DNA of 64,000 nt from the NCBI GenBank assembly GCA_963281255.1, contig OY725500.1, positions 1-64,000 of the forward strand, given 5' to 3'. Source of the DNA: Aphrocallistes beatrix. Its lineage: Eukaryota > Porifera > Hexactinellida > Sceptrulophora > Aphrocallistidae. The translations under genes and the position numbers were made by a program. Below are positions 13,370 to 26,000 of this stretch, one piece after another. A model generated the notes under the pieces. It made no database searches and was not told where the DNA came from. It saw only the letters and a program-made list of their open reading frames with translations. Numbering within the stretch: the first letter of the stretch is position 1; every line of letters starts with the position of its first letter.

Positions 13370-14177
13370 TTGTATATATACTCTACACCGTCCCATGCAG
13401 GAGATGACACCTGTCGCAACCTCCTGTCTATTGCAGTTATAATTAGAACTAACTCAGTACTAAACACTTGTCAGAGGCAACACCTGCTTCAAAGGTGTCC
13501 GCACTCTAGTCTAGTCGACAGGTGTTTAGTCTTACAGGTGTCTACTCCAGATAATGATTGGCAGGTGCCTACTGACAGATGCCTACTGACAGATGCCTAC
13601 TGCTGTGTGGGACCGGAGATAGCATATATACTGGTGAAGAAGCTGCAGAAACTATATTGTCGGCAATATTCGCTACCTTCTTCAACGCTTCACCGCATCA
13701 CCCCCGGGGGCATCGCTACACAGCCAACTCTCCAGCAGGTCAGTATTATCCTACTCTTACATTTGACAAATAGACTTTACAAATAGACCGACCTGATATT
13801 TTCTCTTTTAGAATTCTCACCGTCAGATTCAGGCTGAAGGACTACCAGATCTTCTGACTGAGGGACTTCCAGATCTTCAGACTGAGGGACTACCAGATCT
13901 TCTGACTGAGGGACTTCCAGATCTTCTGATTGAGGGACTTCCAGATCTTCTGACTGAGGGACTACCAGATCTTCTGACTGAGGGACTACCAGATCTTCAG
14001 ACTGGGGGACTACCAGATCTTCACACTGAGGGACTTCCAAACTGCCAGACTGTCGAGCTAAGGTATGTGTCAAATCTTAACGCCATCACTCACTTCTTTC
14101 CCATTTTCAATCTAATCAACTCTCTCCTTCTTTCTAGGTGTGAGATGTCTCTAGCCTCATTCCTCACTCATCGCTAA
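13370..14177 (+). CDS. Possible spliced gene with octapeptide repeats
   Basis: Not a recognised family. Three blocks can be joined in one frame by two GT-AG introns of normal size for this genome. Block 1 (to about 13738) ends before a gtcagt donor. Block 2 (about 13812-14060) starts after a ctcttttag acceptor and encodes nine or so copies of an eight-residue unit close to EGLPDLLT. Block 3 starts after a tttctag acceptor at about 14139 and stops at 14177. A TATATATA stretch lies at 13373. The weak point is the start: no ATG is visible in this frame in block 1, so the first exon may lie elsewhere or this may not be a gene. The minus strand of block 2 is also open (8-residue unit VPQSEDLV), which is expected for a 24-bp repeat. 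Confidence 0.28.
13836..14045. repeat. 24-bp tandem repeat with BglII-like core
   Basis: Roughly nine copies of a 24-bp unit, each with CCAGATCTTC followed by GACTGAGGGACT, differing at a few fixed positions. Unit length is a multiple of three, so it keeps frames open on both strands. Confidence 0.92.
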
Positions 14178-15632
14178 CTTCATCATTTCCTGGGTAGTAG
14201 GGTACATTATTTTGCAGTTAGGTCAGTAGACTAGGTTAATAAACTTTCAGTGCGCTTTATGAGGTATTCCAAATTATACCTCCCGTCTAGGTTCAGTTTA
14301 TCGTTATCGTGCATACCCCTTAGAGGGGTATAGCTAAAAATTGTTGATTCTATTAGGTTTTGAAATTTTAGAATATTTGGGGGGAGGGTTGTTAATTATG
14401 AGCTTCAAAGTTGTCTGTCCATGTGGTCTCATCAATACATTCGTTAAGATAGGTTAAGGTTCAGCTTAAGGTCGAATAAGAGAGTAACTCTTCGTTTTCG
14501 TTCACGTGTAAAGTTAGCTTATAAGGTCGAATTCGAATATCGTTCAAAATTAAGTTCAGTGTAGGTGTAAGTTCGAATACCTCGTATCGTTTAAAGTTCA
14601 GTTAAGTTAAGTTTAAATTAATGTCCGATTTAGTCATAATTTTACGTCCAAAATTCAATCGTACTCATTGTTGCATCCTAAGGGTATTGGGAGGTCCTTA
14701 AATGGTGTCAAGGTATAAGTATAGGCATAGTAAGTATACAGTTAGGTTACATAATGAGGGGTCTCTCAATTCGGAGGGGCTCCGGCCTTGACACCCTCCA
14801 ATTCTAGCTCAGGTTGGGGAAAGGTACATGAATGCGTCCCAAGTGCATTCACAGTTAGCCACAAAACGGCTGCTGGAACCCTGAGGGGTCAACCTGAGCG
14901 ATCACTAGGCGAGCTAGCCTAGTTCTAAGCCATTGGGGTAGGTAGTGCGGCGTGGTAGCGACGGATGGGGTCCGCTCGGATGAAGGGGAGAGGCAGTGAT
15001 CGGGGCTGGAGCGTATCTAACCGCTGAGATTTAGATGTCTGTTGATGCGGATGTGTGTTCTCTTCCTACTAAGGCTTTCTCTCTACGCGTTGCTGCTCAG
15101 GCAAGATCAGACAGTGTTTTGTGTATTTTCTTTGATATGATTTGTATGTGTATTGTGAATTTGTATCGTATCAATAAAGTGTCATTAAATCAACTAAACT
15201 CGTGTCCCAATTTATTAAAACCTTTCAAATACTAATGGTTTTTATAGCAAATAACACAATAAGGGGAAATGCTATTTTCAAGTATACATACTTTTGAATA
15301 CTTACCTAGCAACATAAGCGCATCGTGTATCATAAAACTAATATCTTATTTAAATTGCTAATCGTAAACAGAAGCAGATTGCAGATCCAGAGCATAATTG
15401 ACTTTTTTGTCGGTGATTCGCAAAATTTCTTTTTCGTCGTGCAACATTTACCATTTTCCCGTGCAACATTAATATTGAGATTGTGACCACACCACTTTAA
15501 TCATTTCTATAGTACATGAATACAGATATTTATAAAGACTTAAAAATCAGTTCTAACCACTGAGGTGGCTAGTCAACTTGGAGACGCTAATCTGTTGCAA
15601 ACATTTGGGAATGAGAATGGAGGTCTCGTGAA
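14178..15632. other. Intergenic DNA, no gene recognised
   Basis: About 1.45 kb of low-complexity AT-rich DNA on the left and more GC-balanced DNA at 14750-15060. An AATAAA signal lies at 15173-15178 on the plus strand, so a plus-strand transcript may end here. The 66-codon frame at 15035-15235 overlaps that signal and has no recognisable feature. I looked for element ends and found none I could defend. Confidence 0.5.
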
Positions 15633-16852
<1,220 letters not shown>

Positions 16853-17039
16853 CGCTAGTCTAGCACTAACACGCTGTGTGCATAGGTTAAACTTTAGTGT
16901 TGCTGGACAATGGATGCAAACTCAAACTTTACGCAACTTACACTGAATACCAATACAACTATTATCTACACAACACCACGTAAGGACTGTGGTAAAAATT
17001 AATAAAATAGAGAGCTAGAGTGTAAAGTCTACGGTAGAG

Positions 17040-18020
17040 CTAAATCGCCCGCTTGTCCTCGGCAACGGGCGTGGCGTCAGCTGTGGGCTGGGTGATGAGC
17101 GGGTCTCGCTCGGACCCAGTCACGTAGGCGGGCGGGGCGCCCGGCTGCACGATCACGGGGTCATCGTCCTCCAAGTCCGCCGCGCTAATGTCCGAGTAGT
17201 CCTCGTCGCCGCCGAGTTTCCCGCAGCAGCAGCAGCACAGACAGCAGCAGCAGCAGCAGGTGGACAGGCAGATCCCCACCACGCACGTGATGCAGCAGCA
17301 CTACAGACAGAGCCGTTATCCCAGCGAACCGACTGATTGGTGGAGTCCACCATGGATATCCATAAGGTAATTAGGATGTTAAATGATTGAACGGGAATGC
17401 TGATTGGATAATCGAAGTGATGCGAACCTGGAAGCAGGGATTCTGCAGCATGAAGTACGTCTCCACATTCTAGAAATAAAACGATTAAACAATGGGAACA
17501 GCTCTCAAGCTGAAGAAGGAGAGTCCCTACCTCGTCTCCGATCTGCTCGGCCAGCTTCAGTCCGGCCGTCCCGTACTTGTCGTAGATTCGCTTCTTGCTG
17601 GCATCGGACAGGATCTTGTAGGCCTTGTTTATCTTTTTGAACTGAAATAATTAACAAATAAAACAAGTGATGTAAATAACAGCTCTCCAATTCCATAGAT
17701 ACCATCTGAAGGAATGGTATGCGATATAACTCACCCTCTCGGGGGCCCTTGGGTCGTTGGGATTCTTGTCGGGATGGTGCTTTAGTGCCAACTAAACGAC
17801 AGCAACCATAAAGCAAGAGAGGAATGTAAACATTTCGAGCAACCTACCTTCCTATAAGCTTTCTTAAGTTCATCTTGAGTGGCGGTCTTCTGCACACCCA
17901 GCACCTCGTAAGGATCCTGAACCACTCCGCTATCTTCAAAGTCACTACACACAATAACGGATCAAATAATTATATGACAAAACTGCTCTGATAGTAATGG
18001 TTGGTGACTAACCTCGACAT
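17040..18020 (-). CDS. DNAJC5: Cysteine-string protein (DnaJ homologue subfamily C member 5)
   Basis: Palmitoylated J-domain co-chaperone of secretory and synaptic vesicles; it works with Hsc70 on SNARE proteins. The protein begins [20 protein letters not shown]. The J domain has the HPD motif ([13 protein letters not shown]) and [20 protein letters not shown]. It is followed by the linker [20 protein letters not shown] and then a cysteine string at about 17210-17310 with blocks CCC and [12 protein letters not shown]. The acidic, proline-containing tail ends EDKRAI. Four or five introns of 50-70 bp interrupt it. Start chosen at the only in-frame ATG in front of the J domain. Nothing is missing compared with animal CSP. 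The start lies only about 150 bp from the end of the phosphatase gene upstream. Confidence 0.95.
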
Positions 18021-18165
18021 CTCTACTCAGTTCTCAAGGCGCATCAAATAGCTAGTGTCAGAGAGAAACCGATAAACCACGAGAAAAAAGCACGAAGAAA
18101 TTCGATAATAGGCAATGAGCATAAATAAAAATAAATATACACCCTAGTACAGTCAACTATGGAGG

Positions 18166-19616
18166 TTAGATGGAAACGGGCGGAATTCCCAGGAAGCGGA
18201 AAGCGACAGGAATCCCGAGTGTGATCATGATTCCAAGGAGGTTGTACGTCGTTAGTTTGTACGGCAGTTCGTAGTGCGGCAGTCTCATGATCTCTCTCAG
18301 AGGCAAAGTGTTGCCCAGCAGCACTGGCAGAATTCTGAAGAATAGGAACTTCGATAGGAAGCGAATTGGAACCAAGATGAGAACTCCCACCGCGAATCTC
18401 AGGAGGCAAATACCTACAGACAAGTGTGAGTGCAGTGAAAGCAGCGAATGAAAGTCTCCGCTTAGCTAACTGACCGACTGAGTGCGTCGTGATGCGAGTG
18501 AACAGGATGTTGATGGCGCTGTGATCTGAGCAGTAGCGAGTGAGGAAAGCGCGGAATGGAGGACTGAAGCAGGAACCAATGAGAGCCCCCCCTGCGGAGC
18601 CGACGATGGCGCCAGTGTCGCCCAGGTCAGGGGACCACCACTCCACGCGCGGGTACATCTTGAGCAGCAGCGCCTCCGTGAGCAGGACCACCAGGGACGC
18701 GGGGAGGGGGAAGGAGAGGAAGAGGGGGTCGCACCTGATGAGCAGCGGCTCCGCCAGGAAGAGGATGAAGACGGAGATGGTCACTCCGGTGAGGATGTCC
18801 CACAGGGAGTGGACGCCCAGGTACACCCGCGACAGGCACACGGACACTGTCCAGAGCAGCGCGAACGGAAGGCCCGGCAGGAAGGGGATCTAGAGGAGGA
18901 GAGACTCACATTCGGGAGCGGGGGGTAGGGGGCGGGGGTAGGGGGCAGGGGGGCAGGGGGTACCTGGTAGTGGGTGGTGGCGAGGTAGTGGAAGTAGAAG
19001 GGGATGCCTGTCGCGACGATGGCATGCGTGCTCGGGGCGCCGTACTCAGTCGCAGTCTCGAACTCCAGCGGGATCGCCGGCGGGCAGGCGGGCCGGGGGA
19101 TGCGCCAGTAGTTCTTGAGCGCCTGTCCGATGTACATGGACAGCATCCAGTTGAGCGTGATCCGGAAACCTACGGAGCAGCGCTAAAGCCAGGGCGAGGG
19201 CCGGGGCAGCACGTACCTATGTAGGGGTCGAAGTTCCAGACCAGGAAGGACATGAAGGTGATGTAGAAGGGCTCGTAGCCCAGCTCCGTGGCGACGCAGA
19301 AGTAGAGGTGCAGCAGCGGGTTGGTGCGCACGGGGCGGCGGGCCGTGAACTGCTCCCCTCTCTGCGAAATGTCGGAGTCGACGTTCAGCTCGTGCATGCG
19401 CTCCCTCGACGGAGACCGGTAGTAGCGCTTAGGCGGCGGTCGAGTGTCCTCGGTGTCCATGGTGTCCTTGTCGCCGATAAAGTTCGCGATCTGACTGGAC
19501 AGGAGAGGGTCGTGTCCCTCGTCCGAGTCGGTGGGTGCGTAAGAGACTCCGAGCCAGCCCTGCACCTTGGCCACCCAGTGCGGGTCCTTGAGCGCCGCTA
19601 TTGACAGCTGCAACAT
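18166..19616 (-). CDS. SGPP1: Sphingosine-1-phosphate phosphatase, PAP2 family
   Basis: ER membrane enzyme that dephosphorylates sphingosine-1-phosphate to sphingosine. The three motifs of the lipid phosphatase superfamily are visible: KNYWRIPRP (KX6RP), GAPSTHA (PSXH) and SRVYLGVHSLWD (SRX5HX3D). They are followed by several hydrophobic membrane segments, for example around VFILFLAEPLLI and VGVLILVPIRFL. The soluble N-terminal part (SIAALKDPHWVAKVQ, then an acidic and Arg-rich linker) matches the layout of SGPP1/2. An ATG at 19614-19616 is taken as the start; the frame stays open a little further 5' but only with a TTG. The choice between SGPP1 and SGPP2 is not possible by eye. About five exons; introns are short. 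Confidence 0.9.
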
Positions 19617-19742
19617 ACTGCGAACGTTAGCATACCTCGGAGACGATAGCAACCGAAACGACAGTTAGTTATGTTACAAATATTATATCATTACTAGGAA
19701 CAGATTACATACACACCAGTCAATTCAAAATATACAGTCATG

Positions 19743-22150
19743 CTATATCTGGTTATCATTGGCGGCAGAATAGAACGTAGGCGCCTACAGGAAACAGAAG
19801 GAACGCTCAAGCCCGGAATCGGACACAAAGGAAGCAGGGACTCACCGTGCTCTCGATGTTCCCCGCGTCGTGCTCAGGGTCGTCCTCGTCGTCGGAGGAG
19901 CCGTACATGGTCTCCTGCCGCTCCCCGGCGTGCTTGTTCGTGCTCAGCTTCTTCTTGGTGGGGAGCACGGGAGCGAGCTAAAAATAGAACACCCTACTCA
20001 CACCTACTGATAAGCCGCCCCGCATGGAGTTAGTGACTCAGTGCAATGAATAGCAGTGGATGCATTGCACTGAATGGAGGAAGGAGTTGAACTCACCTCT
20101 TCAGGTTTGGGGGGAATGGCCACTGGGGCGGCGGGACTGGCTGTAGCACCCTCAGCTGGCTGAGGCGACTCCTCCACTTTGGCCACAGGCAAGACACTCT
20201 TCGGGACTTTGTACAGATCATTGTCCTCGTCGGAGTCAGGGTCGTCCTTGTATTTGAAGTCGTATCTATAATTAGTAACACTGAATCAGCGCACCTCTCA
20301 GATTTCGAGTCTTATCATTGGAATTCAGTCAATGTAGGTAAGATAGATCATCACAGAGGCGCTCACTCTTGCGCAGCAGGGCCTAACTAATGGAAAGTTG
20401 GGAAGGATGAAATGGGTGAGTAAGAAAGCACTCACGTCTGGACCTGAGGGGATCCGGGCTGGGTGATCTGCTGGTAGCAGGTGTCGCACACTCTCAGCGG
20501 CTTCTCCGACTGCTCGAGGAGGGTGCACCGCTTGTTGGAGCAGGCGCTACAGACCACAGCGCCGCACTTCCTGCAGTGGTGCTAGAGCGAAGGTGTGAAG
20601 TTAACTCCGGAATAAATATAGCACATCCGTGGACTCACCCTGCGGCTGAGGAGTGTGAACTTGGTCTTGGTGCAGAGCATGCAGAAGGGAGCCGACACGT
20701 CCGAGATCCAAACGGGCGCCAGAGCGGTGGCGTCTCCGGACTCGGCGGCAGAGTTCCCGCGCAAAGTGTCGATGCAGCGCTGGATGTGCGCCATCCACTC
20801 CTTCTTCTCCGTCAGACTCGCCGCGTGCACCGCGAACGACTTGGTGGGCGTTATGATCTGCCAGCCGTACAGCAGCCCTAGCAATCTGCCAAGGTAATAG
20901 AACGGCAAAGGAGTTAGACTAGCAAATATAATCAGAGCGGCATAACTAAGCACCACATTCGTATCCAAGAGCTCTCTCTTGAACCCCTATAACAATTCTC
21001 CATCAAAGCCATGGATCTTTTCAATCAATTAGGGCAGAGTTAGGAATCAAAATGAGTCATTCAAAAAAGGTCGAAGATAATACAGGATTCGCTGACTTGG
21101 TATAAATTAGTAATCCCGGCCTTAGCCACCGGTCCGGTTGGTCCGGTTTCAACCGGACCACTTCACACCTGTGACTACGGCCTTGCATACACATTAAGTC
21201 TCAGAAATTCCAATAAAACGAGTCGTGGGTGCGGAAGTAACACTCACGGTCTTCGTCTTCAAGGTCGACCAGCTTGATGGTGGGCAGAGCGAGGACGTGC
21301 TGAGTCGTGTACTGAGGAAGAAAGAGATTAATCACATTTCACTCTCACTAACAGCTGTCACTGTCAGAACCTTCTTCCGGTGAATGACGATGTTGCCGTA
21401 TACGAGAATGTCGTTGAATAGGAAAAACTAAAAAATCCAAAACGATTGAATGACAAAACTAAGCAAAGAAAGAATATATTTCTTACCTGTCTCGGTTTCA
21501 TTTTCTTCCTGCACTGTTTGTTCAGGACTCCCTCCCCCACCAGCACCCGGCCGGCGTTGTACAGCTTCTGAGCAACACAACACAAACAATCGAGATATTT
21601 TAATAATTTAACCGTTCATTAAATTCAATTCAGAATTATACTTCACACAACTGTGATTTAGCAGTCCCTGCCTCGCCTGAAAAGCCAATACGCTAAGTCC
21701 AGAAAATATGGAAAATAAACAAGTTTTAAGGCCTAATAATTCAATGAAACAATCATACAATGCAAGAATTAAAGTATTTAGATTCTGAATAGAATCTAAA
21801 ATCCTTTGAATTGAGCAGCACTGACTCAATCGGAACTGTAACCAAAAAGGCCAAGTCAACAAATTATTTGTTTATCATCCATCTTTTTCTAGAAATAAGG
21901 GAAGGGTATTTTCACTTTTACAAAAAACGAGAGAAGTTTAGGCTTATGATCAAGAGGGGCAAGAGCCTATCGTGTCTATTAGCTCCGTAGTTCTAGCGAC
22001 GAGATCCTCACCACTCCATTCCCGAAGCACTCCTCCACGATTCTAATCCTCCGAGCGTTCGCTTCTGAGTTAACTACAAAATGGAGCGAATAAATAAGTC
22101 TGAGAACGGTGGATGGATCTACTACTGTGTTTGCTACCTAGAGCGTCCAT
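19743..22150 (-). CDS. PLEKHF2: Phafin, PH- and FYVE-domain endosomal protein
   Basis: PI3P-binding protein of early endosomes involved in endosome fusion and autophagy. Exon 2 encodes VNSEANARRIRIVEECF, almost the same as the start of vertebrate Phafin. The PH domain follows in small exons (GRVLVGEGVLNKQCRKK, FFLFNDILVYGNIVI, TIKLVDLEDED, YGWQIITPTKSFAV, EKKEWMAHIQRC). The FYVE zinc finger carries the WxxD signature (VWISDVSAPFCMLC), RRHHCRKCGAVVCSACS and LRVCDTCY. An extended acidic tail (SSDDEDDPEHDAG) is longer than in human Phafin. A last 42-bp exon at 19743-19784, after a 52-bp intron, gives the stop; reading through the donor instead would stop a few codons later. Start ATG is at 22148-22150. 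The introns near 20.9-21.25 kb and 21.6-22.0 kb are the longest. Confidence 0.92.
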
Positions 22151-23017
22151 GGTTGTCTGGAGCTAAGAGCTAGTCGGGGAAATAGGGACACACATAAAAA
22201 GTAAAAAACAAACACAAAATAAATTCGATATTAGTTCATATGCATATGTATTCAAGTTTCAATTAGTTCAATGCATGCTGGGTTTCAGACTTTTGATATA
22301 TTCACTATGACACTATGGATAGCACAGCTAATAAGCTACATTCAACTCCGCTTATCATCGGGACAACCGCTTAATTGGGACACGTCTAAAGGAACGGAAT
22401 GATTCCCATACATAAGAGCTAGTGCTAAATTTCATCGGTTAATCGGGACATAATATCTGGGATCAAAGTGTCCCGATTAAGCGGAGTCACCTGTAGATAA
22501 ATTTGGAGATAGTATTTGCTATCGCTCTTGCATATGATACCTTATTAGAGGAAATTAACGCTCCATTAAATTATCGCGAAGGAAATCAAAGCGATTTGGA
22601 GAATTAGCACTAATTTCCTATAATAAGAACTCTATATAACCCCGTCATCACAGGGGATGCGGTGACTTAGGTTATGCTATCACTGGAATGGATGGAAACC
22701 TGCTGTAGCATTGCAGGATATTATTTGATAGACAGATTCACAGATAATGGACAAGATTCCAATTAGAATCCGTACATAGATCAGGAACACAAGCGAGGAT
22801 GCAACGGTGGCTAAGCATGGTGATTCAGAGGAATGAATCCACCGTCTTAGCAGCCAATCAGCTAGGAAGCTAGCCCCACTCCGATTACCAAGCAGATGGA
22901 TAAAATTCAATTAACTTAATAACATTAGAGCAAATAGCAAGAGAGAATAACACAAGTCTGCGCACACGCAGCAATAGAATAAGTGCCTAGCGGCTAAAAC
23001 GCGGTAAAACGAGAGAG
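22151..23017. other. Intergenic DNA between Phafin and myosin V
   Basis: AT-rich spacer between the Phafin start and the myosin V stop. It includes a small inverted-repeat element (22340-22498, listed separately). No other gene seen. Confidence 0.6.
22340..22498. mobile_element. MITE, pogo/Tigger-like ends (copy 1)
   Basis: Short non-coding element. The left end is CAACTCCGCTTATCATCGGG and the right end GTCCCGATTAAGCGGAGTC, forming inverted repeats. The interior (TTCCCATACATAAGAGCTAG, ATCGGTTAATCGGGACA) is closely shared with the copy at 31411-31560, which defines it as a repeat family. The ACTCCG-CTTA-TCGGGAC type of end resembles pogo/Tigger-type elements; that assignment is inference. Confidence 0.75.
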
Positions 23018-26000
23018 TTACAAGTGCTTGAGGAAGTCTAGCTCCCAGGCCGGCGGCAGCTGCACCTCCGAGAGAAGCAGGGGGGACGGGGCGTATGGGA
23101 AGGCGGGAGGGAACACCGTGGAGATGTCCTGCATGAGCTTCGGGTTGTGGGAGCGGCCGGGAGATCCGGGGGGTCGGCTGGAGAAGGAGAGGTTGAAGTG
23201 CTGGTTGATGGATTTGAGGAGAGAGGGCGGCACGCGCTCTTCGAACTCGTTCGCCGGTGTGTACATGGTCAGCATCTTCTGAATCTAAACACAGCGTGTC
23301 ACAAACCGCTTTCTATGACGTCACTCAAGGGATTACCTAACTTTCTATGACGTCACTCAAGGGATTACCTAACTTTCTATGACTTCACTCAAGGGGTTAG
23401 CTAACTTTCTATGACGTCACTCAAGGGGTTAGCTAACTTTCTATGACGTCACTCAAGGGATTACCTAACTTTCTATGACGTCACTCAAGGTTACCTGTAG
23501 CGGGCTGAGCTCCGTGCAGGCGCCGCAGATCTTGTCGGCGGCGTCCTTCTCCTTCTTGTTGATCTGCAGCAGCTGCGCCGCCTGCGTCAGCGGGAGCAGC
23601 GCGTCCACGGCGCGTGCGTCCGTGAGGTGCGCGTTCGCGCGCGCCCAGTCCTCCAGCTGCGAGATGTTGTAGCGCACGTTCAGGCCGCGCGACCAGTGGC
23701 ACAGGTCCTTGCGCAGGAGGATGTTGTTCAGCGCCACCGCGTTCATGAAGTAGAACACCTGCCGCATCAGCTGCTTCACCAGGCACGGAGACACGCCCAT
23801 GTCCGTCAGCACCTCCAGGATCAGAGACAGCTAGGGGGGAGATTCTAAATATAGCTCTGGCGGTTAGCGGAAATGGGACAGGAAGGCCTACCTCTCGCAC
23901 GAGGTCCCGGATCGTGACCTCCTCCTTGAGGAGGGAGGAGCCGCGTCTGCTGCTGGTGCGGGACCGGCGCCCGTTCTGACTGGCGTGGGTCGGGCGGGAC
24001 ATGGCGCCCGTGGGGAGCGCCTGGTGCTCCAGGATGGCGGGGACGATGAGGTGCTGGATTCTGTCCTGGATGGCTGTGCTGACGTCGTGGTAGATCCCGA
24101 CGCAGATGTCGTTGAACAGATACCGGAAGTCCGTGAGATCGAAGTACTGCAAGCATTCCTTCCTTTGAGACTCGTTGTTAGTCACCTATAACAATACGTA
24201 ATATACATTCCAACGGACTGGTGTAGTTGCTGGGATACAAGACGCGTACCTGGTATGCGTCCTCGCCGGAGAACTGCTTGAGGTCGCCGATGAGCGCCGA
24301 CACGTTGCAGAGCCAGAAGCCCAGCACGTGCAGGTCCTCGCGGCTCTGCCGCACCACGTGGCGCACGGACTTGAGCACGCCGGACAGGAGCGAGACCACG
24401 TGGCCCTCGTCCTGGCGCTCGTCCGCGAATCTGAGCGCCATGAAGATCAGATGCGCGGGCAGCGCGGGCGCCAGTCCCACTGTCTTGGCGGGGCCCATCT
24501 CCAGCACGAGGCCGCGGAGCAGGGCGGACTCCTGTCCGCGCGGGCACTCCAGGAGCCCGCGCTTCTTGGCGGGCGCGGGGAGCTTGGAGAGGGAGGGCAG
24601 GGAGAGGAGGGAGGGGGCGGGGGAGAGAGAGTTGAGGGAGAGCTTGGAGACCGCCGGACTCATGCTCAGCTGTTTCAGGTGCTCGTGTGCGTGCTCTAGC
24701 TCCGAGGCCACGCCCAGGTTCTCCTGAGTCAGGCGCGACACTTCCTGCTGCAGCTTGGCCTCCATCGGACTCTTCCCTCCGCAGCGCATGCTCTTCAGCG
24801 CCGCGATCTTCTGCTGCAGTGCGCCGGTCTCCTGCGTCCGCTCCCGCTGCGCGCCCTCCAGCTCCGAGTGCAGCAGCTGATTGGCCTGCTTCAGAGACTC
24901 CAGCTGCTGCAGGAGACAGTCCAGCTCCGCCTCCAGGCCCAGTCCCTGGTTCCCGCCCAGCAGCGAGGAGGTGAGGCTGCTCGTGAGGAGACTGCTCGCC
25001 GTCCTACCACGCAGAGTTATAATTAGAACATTCTATTTATAGAATTAGAATCATGGGGGAGAGAGAGGGGGACGTACCTGGAGCGGGGACAGGGACTGTC
25101 CGGGGATAAGTTGGAGATGGAACTCTTGCGTCGGTGTCCCACTGAGGAGCCCTCCGGGATGGCGAGGGAGGAGATACAGCTGGGGGACCGCGAGCTCAGT
25201 CCGCGCGAATTGCCTCCTGCCAGGAACTCGTGCCGCAGCTCCCCCAGGTCCCGGACCAGCTGCAGCAGCGACCGCAGGAGTCGGGCGCCCTTCAGAGAGG
25301 AAGGGGGAGGGGGCAGGTCCGAGGGAACGAGGGGCAGGAGCTCTGGGAGGGGCAGGGAACTTTTGTGCGGAGAGAACTTCTCTAACAATTTCGATATCCA
25401 CCGACGCTCATTCTCCAACTCAGTCACACGCCTCTGTTCAGAGTCTGAGCGAGCCTATCAAACACTCTATAAACGCACTTTTTGTTTGTTTGTTTACTGT
25501 TCGAGGTAAACAGAACTCACTCTGCTCCAAGGCTCCATTGTGAGAGAAGAGAGGTCAATGCCGGATTCAATTCCGCCGGAGGACCTGCCGGAGGGGCTGG
25601 AAGCTCTGAGAGGATTAGGAGCTGAGTCCTGCGTCCCCTCCTCTGAGCCAGTCGAATCATCTTCTACAACACATTCCGTTAAACATACGTGTTGCTAGGT
25701 AGCTGTTAATCAGCTGTAAACTCACCGAGAGAGGAATGTTGTCGGGCAAGCTGACTCTTGTCACTCGCGTCCGAACCCATGTCAGGGTCTCTCTCTATGA
25801 TCTCGAACCCCATATCTACCTCCGACACCTCTTCTCTCCCAATCAGCTGGTTACTCTTCATCCCATTCTGAATCAGCTGATCTTTCTTCATTCCATTCTG
25901 GATCAGCTGATCTTTCTTTATCCCATTCAGAATCAGCTGATCCTTCTTCATTCCATTCTGGATCAGCTGATCTTTCTTCATTCCATTCTGGATCAGCTGA

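Noticed and set aside
14200-15240. Possible remnant of a long-terminal-repeat element around the AATAAA signal
   Set aside because: No matching second copy, no primer-binding site and no coding remains are visible.
23481-24789. Long GC-rich frames on the plus strand and in other minus frames within the myosin V tail
   Set aside because: These are shadows of the DIL-domain exons; only the frame with the myosin match keeps conserved residues across splice joins.
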